A DNA stretch of 64,000 nt, taken from contig NZ_CP053557.1 of assembly GCF_014524545.1 (NCBI RefSeq), forward strand, positions 2,691,501 through 2,755,500, read 5' to 3'. Positions 13,770 to 22,193 of the stretch are shown piece after piece (within the stretch, counting starts at the first letter, position 1; the number at the start of each line of letters is the position of its first letter). Source of the stretch: Exiguobacterium sp. Helios. GTDB taxonomy: Bacteria > Bacillota > Bacilli > Exiguobacteriales > Exiguobacteriaceae. Made by a program: the position numbers and the translations under genes. The notes below the pieces were generated by a model. It was given only the letters and a program-made list of their open reading frames with translations, searched no databases and had not been told where the DNA came from.

Positions 13770-15299
13770 TCACCGTCCTACGATTCCCATACCATTGATG
13801 ATTTTATCAAGCATCTCATCAACCGTAGTAATATTACGCGCTGCCGCGTTGTATGCATGTTGGTACTGAATCATCATCGTCATCTCTTCATCGATTGAAA
13901 CAGCCGAAACCGACATACGGCGCTGTTCCGCACTTTCCATCAAAACGGCAGAACTCTGACCGAGCCGAGCGACCTGATCCGTTGCGACTGCCATGTCTCC
14001 AATGACATTTTGGTAAAACGAACCGATTGTCGTCGTCGTATCGGATCGTTCAAAACGAATGCTTGCCGTCTTCATGTTGGCCAGTTTCAAGGCACCGGCA
14101 CTATCACCGATGTTTCCGTCTGTCGAGGTAGCAATGTTATCCAGGCTCTTTTTAATGTCTGCTCCAAGCGTGATCGACTTCGCTGTGATTACTCCTCCGT
14201 TGGAAGAAACAAAAAATTCACTTGTACCCGCTGTTTTGTCTTTTTTTACATTCGTCGCATGCGCTTCGTTGAATGCTGTCGCAAACGTTGCTGCCATCTC
14301 ATCCAGGTGTCCCTGCATATTGACATACTCACCCGTTGCTTGACCATCCTCAACGTGTCCGTACATCTCAATCAGACCAATTAATCGACCTGATGAAAAA
14401 CCGCCGGCTGCGTCAAATGAGATCGTTTGTGAATCTGTTTTGAATCCTGTATAGAGACCATTGTCATCTGTTGTAAAGGTCAACGTTCCTGCTTTTGGTA
14501 AATCTGAATCCACTGCAAGCAACTTGTCACCATTCGGTAATTTGATTCGAACATCAATCCGGCCTTCTGCCGTTTTAACCGTATTCCCAAGTGTTCCTTG
14601 CTGAATCGCATCACCGTCGACTGATACTTTTTCAAAATCGACGTACTCTGCGAGTTCATCGAAATAACGGTCTCGTTCATCATAAAGTGCATTTGGTAAC
14701 ACACCAAGCGGTTCGACTGTATGAATTTCAGCATTGATATTATGAATCTTTTTGAACAGATCATTTACTTTTTTAGTCGAGACCTCAATTTCACTTTTCA
14801 GGTCACCTTGTACTTGATTAAGTGCCTTCGCCATGTAATTAAACGTTTGTGTCAATGTCTCCGCTTTTTGACGGACGACACTCCGGGCACCTGAATCCTG
14901 GGGATTCGTTGATAAGGTCTGAAGGGATTCCCAAAACCCGTCAAATGCTTTGGACAAGCCGGTATCCGACGGTTCATTGATGACATCTTCCATACGACCG
15001 AATGCTGCTTCTTTTGTACCATAGTAAGATGTCTTCGTTGCCTCGTCTCGATATTGTTTATCGAGCATGACATCGCGGACACGTTCGAGGAGTTCACCTT
15101 TTACACCCGTACCGATTTGTCCCATTTTACCCGTACCGATTGCCATCGACAGTTGTTCCGTCGTCGCCATGACAAGACGTTGCCGCGAAAAGCCGGCCGT
15201 TCCTGCATTGGCGATATTGTTTCCGGTCGACTGGAGCGCCCACTGATTCGTCGTCAGTGCACGACGACCGGTTTCAAGCCCCATGAATGTTGATCCCAT
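13770..15299 (-). CDS. flgK: Flagellar hook-associated protein 1
   Basis: A 509-residue protein with the diagnostic N-terminus (GLETGRRALTTNQWALQSTG, then NNIANAGTAGFSRQR) and the C-terminal rod/hook-type helix (SIDEEMTMMIQYQHAYNAAARNITTVDEMLD). The middle (about 200-440) is the variable D2/D3 region. It forms the first junction ring on the hook. AGGAGG lies 7 nt before the ATG. It sits 12 nt after flgN, its chaperone gene, and 7 nt before flgL. Confidence 0.95.
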   Translation of the reverse strand: MGSTFMGLETGRRALTTNQWALQSTGNNIANAGTAGFSRQRLVMATTEQLSMAIGTGKMGQIGTGVKGELLERVRDVMLDKQYRDEATKTSYYGTKEAAFGRMEDVINEPSDTGLSKAFDGFWESLQTLSTNPQDSGARSVVRQKAETLTQTFNYMAKALNQVQGDLKSEIEVSTKKVNDLFKKIHNINAEIHTVEPLGVLPNALYDERDRYFDELAEYVDFEKVSVDGDAIQQGTLGNTVKTAEGRIDVRIKLPNGDKLLAVDSDLPKAGTLTFTTDDNGLYTGFKTDSQTISFDAAGGFSSGRLIGLIEMYGHVEDGQATGEYVNMQGHLDEMAATFATAFNEAHATNVKKDKTAGTSEFFVSSNGGVITAKSITLGADIKKSLDNIATSTDGNIGDSAGALKLANMKTASIRFERSDTTTTIGSFYQNVIGDMAVATDQVARLGQSSAVLMESAEQRRMSVSAVSIDEEMTMMIQYQHAYNAAARNITTVDEMLDKIINGMGIVGR

Positions 15300-15311
15300 G
15301 TATTTGCCTCC

Positions 15312-15719
15312 TTAAGCATTTCGATTGAAATGTGCGCGATCAAGCGCGGACTGACCATATGTAAAATCATCTGCTTCTGGTATCAACAATTCCAGATGCC
15401 AGTTTAAGTAGTGTAACGATTGGGTCAGTAAATCAGCATTTAATTCGTTGAGTACTTTTAACTGACCAATCGTTTGAAGTAACCGACGCATGGAATTGAC
15501 ATCCTCCGGGTGGGCTTGAAGCCACTCCGTCATCGTCATCGTGCCCATCTGCGTCAGGCGTTGTTGTTCCAACTGTTCGATTCGTTTTAAATGAATCGGC
15601 TCTTCCTTGACGAGTTGCGAAAGACGTTGCATATCATTTTGAATCAAGACCTGCTTTTTTTCTTTTGCCAATTCAAGTAGTGCGGCATGTTCCGCCGTCA
15701 GCTGATCGATGAGTTCCAT
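15312..15719 (-). CDS. flgN: FlgN-family flagellar export chaperone
   Basis: A 135-residue, almost wholly helical protein (MELIDQLTAEHAALLELAKEK..., central MRRLLQTIGQLKVLNELNADLL). Length, charge pattern and position between flgM and flgK match FlgN/YvyG, the chaperone that delivers FlgK and FlgL to the flagellar secretion apparatus. AGGAGG lies 9 nt upstream of the ATG. A strong hairpin with a T-tract stands between it and flgM, so expression here depends on readthrough or an unseen promoter. Confidence 0.88.
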   Translation of the reverse strand: MELIDQLTAEHAALLELAKEKKQVLIQNDMQRLSQLVKEEPIHLKRIEQLEQQRLTQMGTMTMTEWLQAHPEDVNSMRRLLQTIGQLKVLNELNADLLTQSLHYLNWHLELLIPEADDFTYGQSALDRAHFNRNA

Positions 15720-15756
15720 CCGTCATGTCCTCCTCTTCCGTCTATGTTCGTTCATA

Positions 15757-15791
15757 TAAAAAGCGACCCGCGCATCCGTGCCCCGAGTCGC
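15757..15791 (-). terminator. Terminator-like hairpin inside the flagellar operon, between flgM and flgN
   Basis: On the minus strand GCGACTCG pairs with CGGGTCGC (one G-T pair) across a 13-nt loop and is followed by TTTTTAT. It sits 24 nt past the flgM stop and about 38 nt before the flgN start. Confidence 0.7.
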
Positions 15792-15814
15792 CTCTATTGT
15801 CTAAGTTAGTCTTC

Positions 15815-16063
15815 TTACAAGTTCAAGAAACGTTCCGCGATTTTCTTCGCATCCGGTTTGTAGGTTCCATCCTGAATGGCTTGTCGAAGGGATTCGATTT
15901 TTTCGGTCCGTGAAGGCGTCGTTTCATTGAAACGCAGACGCGCTTCGCTTGAAATCGTCACTTCATCCGGCCGATTCGTGCGTGTTGGTTCTGTTCCTTC
16001 TACTTTTTGATTTCTTTCGTACGTTTTAGGCATGTTAACCCATTTCGTAGAATCAATTCGCAT
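15815..16063 (-). CDS. flgM: Anti-sigma-D factor FlgM
   Basis: An 82-residue protein beginning MRIDSTKWVNMPKTYERNQK, with the polar unstructured N-terminal half and helical C-terminus (TEKIESLRQAIQDGTYKPD, then KKIAERFLNL) that defines FlgM. It binds sigma-D and holds it inactive until hook completion. It is second in the operon after yvyF and behind a strong sigma-D promoter, so sigma-D drives its own inhibitor, as in Bacillus. Confidence 0.95.
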   Translation of the reverse strand: MRIDSTKWVNMPKTYERNQKVEGTEPTRTNRPDEVTISSEARLRFNETTPSRTEKIESLRQAIQDGTYKPDAKKIAERFLNL

Positions 16064-16099
16064 GTGAACACCTGCTTTCTAGACTACAAGATTCTTAAT

Positions 16100-16480
16100 T
16101 CAAGTTCGATACGTTCGCGGTTTCGAAGGGGTAGAAGAATCTAGCATCGCTTGGGCGAGGTCACGTCGCAGTTTTTCACGACATCCGGCACAAATCGTGC
16201 CATCACGGGAGGGCTTCCCGCAACTCTCACACATGATGTCCATCTGAGAAATCTCAGAGATCAACAATCGCCCTTCTTTGATGTAACGGAAGACCGTTTC
16301 TCTCTTTACTCCGATAACCATCTCAACATCCTTAGGTGAGGTTCGGACTTTTCGCCGTTCTCGCAGGAACTCACGCACCTTCTCAAAATCAGTATGATCT
16401 TTTCTGATACAATCGACACACAGATCAGAAGATTGACGAACAAATAACTTCCCACAAGTTTTGCAGTTTAATACATCCAT
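16100..16480 (-). CDS. yvyF: YvyF-type flagellar operon protein (zinc-finger, HTH-like)
   Basis: A 126-residue protein with an N-terminal four-Cys site (CKTCGKLF...LCVDCIRKD), a central helix-turn-helix-like segment (TSPKDVEMVIGVKRETVFRYIKEG) and a second four-Cys site (CESCGKPSRDGTICAGC). This is the layout of the YvyF/TIGR03826 flagellar-region proteins. A regulatory role in flagellar gene expression is probable but unproven. The ATG at 16480 is preferred, with GAGGTG 6 nt upstream; an in-frame GTG three codons earlier would place the site inside the start region. A sigma-D promoter ends 20 nt upstream. Confidence 0.88.
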   Translation of the reverse strand: MDVLNCKTCGKLFVRQSSDLCVDCIRKDHTDFEKVREFLRERRKVRTSPKDVEMVIGVKRETVFRYIKEGRLLISEISQMDIMCESCGKPSRDGTICAGCREKLRRDLAQAMLDSSTPSKPRTYRT

Positions 16481-16499
16481 TTCCTTCACCTCATATTGA

Positions 16500-16525
16500 G
16501 TATCGGCAGAAATGAAGATTTTTTA
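16500..16525 (-). promoter_or_regulatory. Sigma-D promoter of the late flagellar operon
   Basis: Read on the minus strand: TAAA (16525-16522), 14 nt, then GCCGATAC (16507-16500). This fits the sigma-D consensus TAAA-N14-16-GCCGATAN almost perfectly. It overlaps the end of comFC and is about 20 nt before the yvyF ATG, so it serves yvyF-flgM and, by readthrough, flgN-flgK-flgL-yviE-fliW-csrA. Confidence 0.85.
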
Positions 16526-17170
16526 AACACTTCGAAATAAAGTTACCGCAGAAATTTCTTTGGCGCCGGCTCCATAAAGCCGCGAAGCCGCTTGGTGCAA
16601 GGTGATTCCGGTCGTATAGACATCATCGACCAGCAAAATCGTTTTTCCGGTCACCGGCTGAATGACGTGATACGGATTGTCCCGTTCCAGTCGTTCGTGC
16701 CTCGTCTGATGGCTGAATGCGGCTCCATCCGCCCGTTCGAGCACAAGCCGGACCCGTCCCCGCATCATCCGGGCGATCAGTTCCGCCTGATTGAATCGGC
16801 GTTCGCGCAAACGTTCCGGACTGAGCGGAATCGGGACAATCCAATCCTGTTTGACTTTTACCTTTTTGAGCTCTGTTTTAAACACGTCGAGCAAAGCCGT
16901 GTCCCCGAGAAACTTATACCGTTTCATGAACGCCTTTGCTTGTGTCTGATAAAGAAATAGCGGGTGCGTGACCAATCGTCGTCCCTGGTTGCGCCAGTTC
17001 TGACAATCCGAACAGAGCGGCAGTCCCGGTTTTCCGCAATCCTCACACCCTCCGCATTCCCCTCTTTTTACAAATTCTATTTTACAGGTCGGACACAGGG
17101 TTTGACTAGTCCAGACATTTGATAACGTCCAGCCGGGTAAAAAGTCCTGCCTGCACAGGTAACAGTTCAT
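16523..17170 (-). CDS. comFC: ComFC-type DNA-uptake phosphoribosyltransferase-like protein
   Basis: A 215-residue protein. The N-terminal cysteine clusters (CYLCRQDF, CPTC, CGGCEDC, CSDC) form a zinc ribbon. The C-terminal half is a type I phosphoribosyltransferase fold with the PRPP loop ILLVDDVYTTGITLHQAA. ComFC works with ComFA in taking single-stranded DNA into the cytosol during natural transformation. The start overlaps the comFA stop by 4 nt (ATGA). Bacillus comFB, normally between the two, is absent here. Confidence 0.92.
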   Translation of the reverse strand: MNCYLCRQDFLPGWTLSNVWTSQTLCPTCKIEFVKRGECGGCEDCGKPGLPLCSDCQNWRNQGRRLVTHPLFLYQTQAKAFMKRYKFLGDTALLDVFKTELKKVKVKQDWIVPIPLSPERLRERRFNQAELIARMMRGRVRLVLERADGAAFSHQTRHERLERDNPYHVIQPVTGKTILLVDDVYTTGITLHQAASRLYGAGAKEISAVTLFRSV

Positions 17171-18381
17171 CGAAATCCCTCCCGGTTCGCTCGTTTAATG
17201 TGATGAATCGCTTGGTACATCGCATCGGACCGGTCATTCGCAAACAATACGACGTCCCCTTCCGGAAAATCAGCATTTCGTCCGACCCGTCCGCTGATTT
17301 GAATCAAGGCCGCACTGCTGAAAGATTGATCGGCATCGAGAACTGCCACTTGAACGTCGACTAACGTCACGCCCCGTTCGAGGATCGTCGTTGTCAACAA
17401 AATACCGGTCGTCTGACGGAAACGGGCGACCTTTGTGACCCGCTCCGGATCGGCAGCATGGACGGTTTCGCACTCGATCCCCTGCTGATGCAAAAAGGTC
17501 TGCCATGTCTCAAGCGCCGCGACTTGCGGCACGAACAACAGACGTGGTTTAGTCGCATGCGTCCGAAGCCAGTCTACGATATCCTGTTTCGTATAGGGAA
17601 TCTGCAGGCGGGGAATCGGCAACGGAAAACCATGATAGCGGCGCATCAAACGAACCGTTGGCAGGCGTTGATCGCGCAACGAAGGTGTCGCACTGAGTAA
17701 AATCAAAGAAGAACCGGGAGCCGTCGCCTGACGGACATAGCGGTGTAACGTCCGATCGGTCCGGTACGGAAAGGCATCGACCTCATCAATGAAGACGACG
17801 TCAAAACACGCGCGGTAATGAATCAATTGATGGGTCGTACTGATTGTGATGTCGCCGAGTCCCAACCGGTCAGCGGACCCTCCAAACAACGAAACGATGG
17901 TTGCCTGTTGAAACGCCCGTCTCAGATGCCCTGTCAATTCCCGGACGACGTCCGCGCGCGGCGTCGTAATCAGGACACGGCGATTCGTACAAAGTGCCCG
18001 TTCGATGCCCGGAAACAACATCGGCGTTTTTCCGGCGCCGCAGACGGCATGGATAAGCAGCTTCTCTTGTTGATCAATCGTCCGGATAATCGCATCGGCA
18101 ATCCGTTGCTGATCACTCGTCAAATTCAGTTCCGTATGATAGTCGGGACGGACGGGGTCAAGCGGGCGCGGATCCGTGACAAGGCGGTCACACGTCCGCA
18201 GTTTGCCGAAAATCAAACAATGGCGGCAGTAATAACAGCGTTTCCCGCACGTACACGGTCCGCGGGTCGGTAATTTTCCGCACCGCTCGCAACGCCACGT
18301 GACAGCCGGCCGGTATTCAAGAGGAGCATCGACCGACATGTCGAGCCGGTAGTCGGGAATCAATCGTCCACGTAAATCCAT
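17167..18381 (-). CDS. comFA: ComFA, ATP-dependent DNA translocase/helicase for competence
   Basis: A 404-residue superfamily-2 helicase. An N-terminal four-Cys zinc domain (CERCGK...CTCGKRCYYCRHC, about 31-56) precedes helicase motif I (HAVCGAGKTPM), motif II (IDEVDAF), motif III (LLSATPS) and, in the second RecA domain, motifs V/VI (TTTILERGVTL and QISGRVGRN). ComFA powers import of transforming DNA. It is shorter than many ComFA proteins but retains all motifs. AAAGGAAATG lies before the ATG. No Bacillus-style ComK box was obvious upstream. Confidence 0.92.
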   Translation of the reverse strand: MDLRGRLIPDYRLDMSVDAPLEYRPAVTWRCERCGKLPTRGPCTCGKRCYYCRHCLIFGKLRTCDRLVTDPRPLDPVRPDYHTELNLTSDQQRIADAIIRTIDQQEKLLIHAVCGAGKTPMLFPGIERALCTNRRVLITTPRADVVRELTGHLRRAFQQATIVSLFGGSADRLGLGDITISTTHQLIHYRACFDVVFIDEVDAFPYRTDRTLHRYVRQATAPGSSLILLSATPSLRDQRLPTVRLMRRYHGFPLPIPRLQIPYTKQDIVDWLRTHATKPRLLFVPQVAALETWQTFLHQQGIECETVHAADPERVTKVARFRQTTGILLTTTILERGVTLVDVQVAVLDADQSFSSAALIQISGRVGRNADFPEGDVVLFANDRSDAMYQAIHHIKRANREGFR

Positions 18382-18475
18382 AAGTCATTTCCTTTCGTTG
18401 ACTGACTCTCCTTTTCGGCAAGTCGAACGGACTTCCTGCCGCCGCCTGGAAGCATCCATTTAGCATAACGGGACG

Positions 18476-18505
18476 AAAAAAGCGTACCTGCTTTCGCAGA
18501 TACGC
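18476..18505 (-). terminator. Intrinsic terminator of the degV-family gene
   Basis: On the minus strand a 10-bp stem GCGTATCTGC / GCAGGTACGC (one G-T pair) closed by GAAA is followed by TTTTTT. Confidence 0.85.
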
Positions 18506-18540
18506 CGTTGTTCATTGTATGTCCTATGGATAATACAGGG

Positions 18541-19386
18541 TTACGCTTCTTGATACCAGGTGATGCCGATCGCACCGGGTCCTAAGTGGGTCCCGATGAC
18601 AGGACCAAACACACTCATCTCAATCCGGGCGTCCGGGAACCGTTCTTGCAGGACGGCAATTTCCGCTTCCGCTTTTGAAGAGTCTTCCGCATGGATGACA
18701 CCGATGACATGACCGGCACCGGTTCCTTGAATCGTCTCATCCATCATTTCCTCAATCCGTTTGACGGCCCGTTTGAACGTCCGGATTTTTTCGAACGGCA
18801 CGATTTTCCCGTCAACGAAATGAAGCACCGGTTTGATTTTAAGGAAAGAACCGACGACAGCTTGTGTCATGCTGAGACGTCCGCCGCGTTGGAGGTGTTC
18901 CAAGTCATCGACCACGAAATAGGCACGGATGACTTCTTTTAATGCTTCAAGACGGGCGACGATGTCAAGCGCCGTCGCACCGGCATCACGCATCCGAACG
19001 GCTTCTTTGACTAAAAAGGCTTGCGGCATACAGGAAATCCGCGAATCAATCGGATGGACCTGAACGTGTTCGACCATCATGTTAATCGTATGTAAGGCCT
19101 GGTACGTCCCACTGATTCCGCTTGATAACGTGATACCGATGATATCCGTCCCTTGCGGAAGTTGTTCAAACGAATCAACAAGATCACCGATGTTCGGCTG
19201 TGAGGTCGTCGGTAAACTTCCCGTCTGAATCCGTTGATAAAAATCAGGTACGGAAATATCGAGTCCTTCACGATACGCATCTCCGTCAAAGATGACACTG
19301 AGCGGTGCAACATGGACATTGTTTTCTTCACAATAGGTAGTTGGCAGATAGGCAGTACTATCCGTTAAAATCACAATCTGGCTCAT
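18541..19386 (-). CDS. DegV-family fatty-acid-binding protein (FakB-like)
   Basis: A 281-residue protein with the DegV signature at its N-terminus (VILTDSTAYLP), the ligand-contact segment TLSSGISGTYQA and the loop PIDSRISC. DegV/FakB proteins bind a single fatty acid and present it to fatty acid kinase FakA for phosphorylation and membrane lipid synthesis. The position next to degU-degS and comF is the same as that of the DegV-family gene yviA in Bacillus. No fakA is in the window. It has its own terminator, so it is a separate transcription unit from comFA. Confidence 0.9.
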   Translation of the reverse strand: MSQIVILTDSTAYLPTTYCEENNVHVAPLSVIFDGDAYREGLDISVPDFYQRIQTGSLPTTSQPNIGDLVDSFEQLPQGTDIIGITLSSGISGTYQALHTINMMVEHVQVHPIDSRISCMPQAFLVKEAVRMRDAGATALDIVARLEALKEVIRAYFVVDDLEHLQRGGRLSMTQAVVGSFLKIKPVLHFVDGKIVPFEKIRTFKRAVKRIEEMMDETIQGTGAGHVIGVIHAEDSSKAEAEIAVLQERFPDARIEMSVFGPVIGTHLGPGAIGITWYQEA

Positions 19387-19477
19387 TCGTGAATTTCCTC
19401 GCTTTTAAGAGTTCCGTCGTGACATAAGGTATTCTGACAGGTCACAATCGGTTTTTATCATATCACAGGTTGAAGTC

Positions 19478-19515
19478 TAAAAAAAAGAAAGACGGAGCCG
19501 AATCGGCTTCCGTCC
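19478..19515 (-). terminator. Terminator of degS-degU
   Basis: On the minus strand GACGGAAGCCGA pairs with TCGGCTCCGTC (one bulge), followed by TTTCTTTTTTTT. Confidence 0.8.
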
Positions 19516-19520
19516 TGACC

Positions 19521-20216
19521 TTAAACGACGACGACCCAGCCGCGGCGAATCGCTTCGACGACAGCACCGGTCCGATCGGGTACATTCATCTTACGTAAAA
19601 TAGAGGATACGTGGTTTTTAACGGTTTTCTCACTGATGAACAACGTATCGCTGATCGCCCGGTTCGAGAAACCGTCCGCGAGCAGCTGCAGGACTTCACA
19701 TTCCCGGCGTGTCAACACATGTAACGGTGCTTCGGCGACACGTTTTTCAATCGGTTGTGAAGACATCGTCTGCTTCATCTTCATCAGACGACGGTATTCC
19801 TGTAACAGGTTCGGTGTGACTTTCGGGTGGACATATCCGCCTTCCCGGTACACAGACCGGATCGCATTGACCAGTTCATCCGTAGCCATCTCTTTTAAGA
19901 GATAACCGACCGCCCCTGCTCCAAGCGCATGCATGACATACGTTTCATCGTCATGGATTGACAGGATGATGACCCGGACTTCCGGATGGACTTCTATCAA
20001 ACGTTTCGTTGCTTCGACCCCGTTGACTTTCGGCATATTTATATCCATTAAGACGATATCCGGCTGATGTGCTTCAACGAGTGGAATCACGTCTGCTCCA
20101 CTCTCGCCCTCCGCGACGACGACGAACTCTTCTTCGAAATCAAGAATCCGTTTGACGCCTTCCCGGAATAACTGATGATCGTCGATGATGACTACTTTTA
20201 CTTGCTCGTTATTCAC
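19521..20216 (-). CDS. degU: Response regulator DegU (NarL/FixJ family)
   Basis: A 231-residue response regulator. The receiver (about 6-122) has IIDDHQ, phospho-Asp in [14 protein letters not shown] and Lys in GYLLKE. The C-terminal LuxR-type HTH (about 165-228) has [15 protein letters not shown] and [17 protein letters not shown]. The partner kinase DegS is encoded just upstream with a 4-nt overlap. DegU controls degradative enzymes, competence, motility and biofilm genes in Bacillus. Its position beside the flagellar and comF genes is conserved. Confidence 0.95.
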   Translation of the reverse strand: MNNEQVKVVIIDDHQLFREGVKRILDFEEEFVVVAEGESGADVIPLVEAHQPDIVLMDINMPKVNGVEATKRLIEVHPEVRVIILSIHDDETYVMHALGAGAVGYLLKEMATDELVNAIRSVYREGGYVHPKVTPNLLQEYRRLMKMKQTMSSQPIEKRVAEAPLHVLTRRECEVLQLLADGFSNRAISDTLFISEKTVKNHVSSILRKMNVPDRTGAVVEAIRRGWVVVV

Positions 20217-21385
20217 AGTGTTTCTCCTCTCACTCCGGATTCCTCAACTGGAATCCTTACCTTGATGACTGTCCCTTTACCTGGCTGCGTCTCAATCTCA
20301 AATTCCCCGTCTATCAATTCAATCCGTTCCCGCATCCCGATCAGTCCGAATGACTCATCACACGATTCGACGATGGAATCAAAATCAAATCCGATCCCGT
20401 TATCTTTAACATGAATTCGAACGGAATGTTGATACTGTTCTATGATAATACGAATGTCCCCTGCTTTGGAATGCTTAACTGCATTTTGGACCGCTTCCTG
20501 CACAATTCGGAAGACGGCGACTTCATATGTGGACTCAATCCGTTCGCCGCCTCCGAGATAATTAAAGTGAATCGGGATGTTGGAAATTTCCTGCATATGT
20601 CGTAAATAGCGTTCAAGTGTCGGGACGAATCCGAGATCATCCAGCGTCATCGGCCGTAAATCATAGATGATACGTCGAATGTCAGCTAATCCATCACGAA
20701 TCAATTTCCGCAGACGATGTATTTCTTCAAAGGCCGCTTCCGCGCCATTATGCTGGTGAATCTTTTCAATCAAATCAGCCCGGATCAACACGTGGGCAAG
20801 CGTCTGCGCAGGACCGTCATGCATATCCCGCGACAGGCGGCGGCGCTCATTCTCTGCCGACTGGAATACTTTTAAACCCATCTCTTGTTTTTGCATCGCT
20901 TTTTCGTACTTTTCGTTCATGACCTGCATGTCGTCCGTCAGGAAATTCAACACGACCGAAACACGGCTGATCAGCATGTCGGCACGTTCTATCGTTTCGT
21001 CCAGTTGAATCAAACGTCGTTCGAGCTCGTCCCGCCGTTTGCGGCAGTTCATCTCATCGCGTTGATTGATGAATGACTCGAGCTGAAGCGAGTTCGCCGT
21101 CTCATAAGCAGAACGAATATCTTGTTCCGAGTAGTTGTCGAAGTTTTTGCTCACGATGACGAGTCGCGCTTTCGAATCCTTAATGTGTCGTTCCAGCCGT
21201 TCAGCTTCTTTAATGTAGTCGTGAACACGTGTCTTCAACTCCCGTAGCTCCTGCTGAATTTCAGCATACTGCTCACGTGAACTTTCGGTAATCCGGACGA
21301 TTTCTTCCCGGCTTTCTTCTACGACACCAATGATGTTCTGTACGATATCATTCAAGGACAGTCGCTCCCCCATCTCATTCGTCAT
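20213..21385 (-). CDS. degS: Cytosolic sensor histidine kinase DegS
   Basis: A 390-residue soluble kinase. A long N-terminal coiled-coil sensor (about 1-175, with [20 protein letters not shown]) precedes the HisKA_3 domain with His in [20 protein letters not shown] (about residue 188) and a HATPase ([33 protein letters not shown]). It has no membrane segment, as expected for DegS. The start at 21385 is chosen for GGAGGGAG 4 nt upstream; a longer in-frame start at 21433 lacks this. It is divergent from yvyE over about 90 bp. Confidence 0.95.
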   Translation of the reverse strand: MTNEMGERLSLNDIVQNIIGVVEESREEIVRITESSREQYAEIQQELRELKTRVHDYIKEAERLERHIKDSKARLVIVSKNFDNYSEQDIRSAYETANSLQLESFINQRDEMNCRKRRDELERRLIQLDETIERADMLISRVSVVLNFLTDDMQVMNEKYEKAMQKQEMGLKVFQSAENERRRLSRDMHDGPAQTLAHVLIRADLIEKIHQHNGAEAAFEEIHRLRKLIRDGLADIRRIIYDLRPMTLDDLGFVPTLERYLRHMQEISNIPIHFNYLGGGERIESTYEVAVFRIVQEAVQNAVKHSKAGDIRIIIEQYQHSVRIHVKDNGIGFDFDSIVESCDESFGLIGMRERIELIDGEFEIETQPGKGTVIKVRIPVEESGVRGETL

Positions 21386-21477
21386 ACTACTCCCTCCGTT
21401 CCTTGCCAGTCCCCACGGTTGTCTCTCTCTCAAATCGTCGTTATGCTAGAAAGAACTAGTTAACGAGGAGGACATTT

Positions 21478-22125
21478 TTGATTATGACATTATTTAATTA
21501 TTATACAGTAAAAGAAAACGGTTTCCATGAAATCATTATCCAAAAGTCACGATTTATTACATATTTGGCGCGTACCACCTCGGAAGAAGAGGCTCAGCGC
21601 TTCATTGCGGACCTCAAAAAAAAACATTCGGATGCCAATCATAATTGCTCCGCCTACATCATCGGCGAACGCAATGAGATTCAAAAAGCCAACGATGACG
21701 GCGAACCGAGTGGAACGGCAGGCGTCCCGATGCTGGAAGTCTTAAAAAAACGGAATCTCCGCAATACGGTCGTCGTCGTGACCCGATACTTCGGCGGCAT
21801 CAAGCTCGGCGGCGGCGGATTGATCCGGGCTTACGGCTCGAGTGTCTCGGAAGGCTTGAACGCTGTCGGTATCGTTGAACGGATTGCCCACGATTTAGTG
21901 GAAATCACGGTCGACTACACCTGGCTCGGAAAGCTGGAAAATGAATTACGGGCAACCGAACACATCATTGATCAGATTCATTATCTTGATCATGTCAAAA
22001 TCGATGTCTGGGTCGAGGAAACAGCCGTCCCCGCCTTCCTTGAGTGGATGACGAATTTGACGAACGGGCAAGCCCTGCTCGAGAAAACGCATTCGCGCTA
22101 TGTCGAACGTGACATTCAACCTTGA
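21478..22125 (+). CDS. yvyE: YvyE/YigZ (IMPACT) family protein
   Basis: A 215-residue protein with the UPF0029/IMPACT N-terminal domain (EIIIQKSRFITYLARTTSEE...SAYIIGERNEIQKANDDGEP, RYFGGIKLGGGGLIRAYGSS) and a C-terminal DUF1949 domain (about 140-205). The family is linked to translation and ribosome-associated control; its precise role is unclear. Position beside degS is conserved with Bacillus. GAGGAGG lies 6 nt before a TTG (21478) and 12 nt before an ATG (21484). Spacing favours TTG, but ATG is possible. Confidence 0.9.
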   Translation: MIMTLFNYYTVKENGFHEIIIQKSRFITYLARTTSEEEAQRFIADLKKKHSDANHNCSAYIIGERNEIQKANDDGEPSGTAGVPMLEVLKKRNLRNTVVVVTRYFGGIKLGGGGLIRAYGSSVSEGLNAVGIVERIAHDLVEITVDYTWLGKLENELRATEHIIDQIHYLDHVKIDVWVEETAVPAFLEWMTNLTNGQALLEKTHSRYVERDIQP

Positions 22126-22138
22126 CCTGCTATACTGG

Positions 22139-22168
22139 TTGTAAAGAATTTAAAAGTTTTCTAATAAT
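22139..22168 (+). promoter_or_regulatory. Sigma-A-like promoter of the LCP gene
   Basis: TTGTAA (22139-22144), 18 nt, then AATAAT (22163-22168), 25 nt before the GTG start. The -10 matches 5 of 6 and the -35 4 of 6. Confidence 0.45.
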
Positions 22169-22193
22169 TCAGTAAAGTAAGGAGTAATGAATC

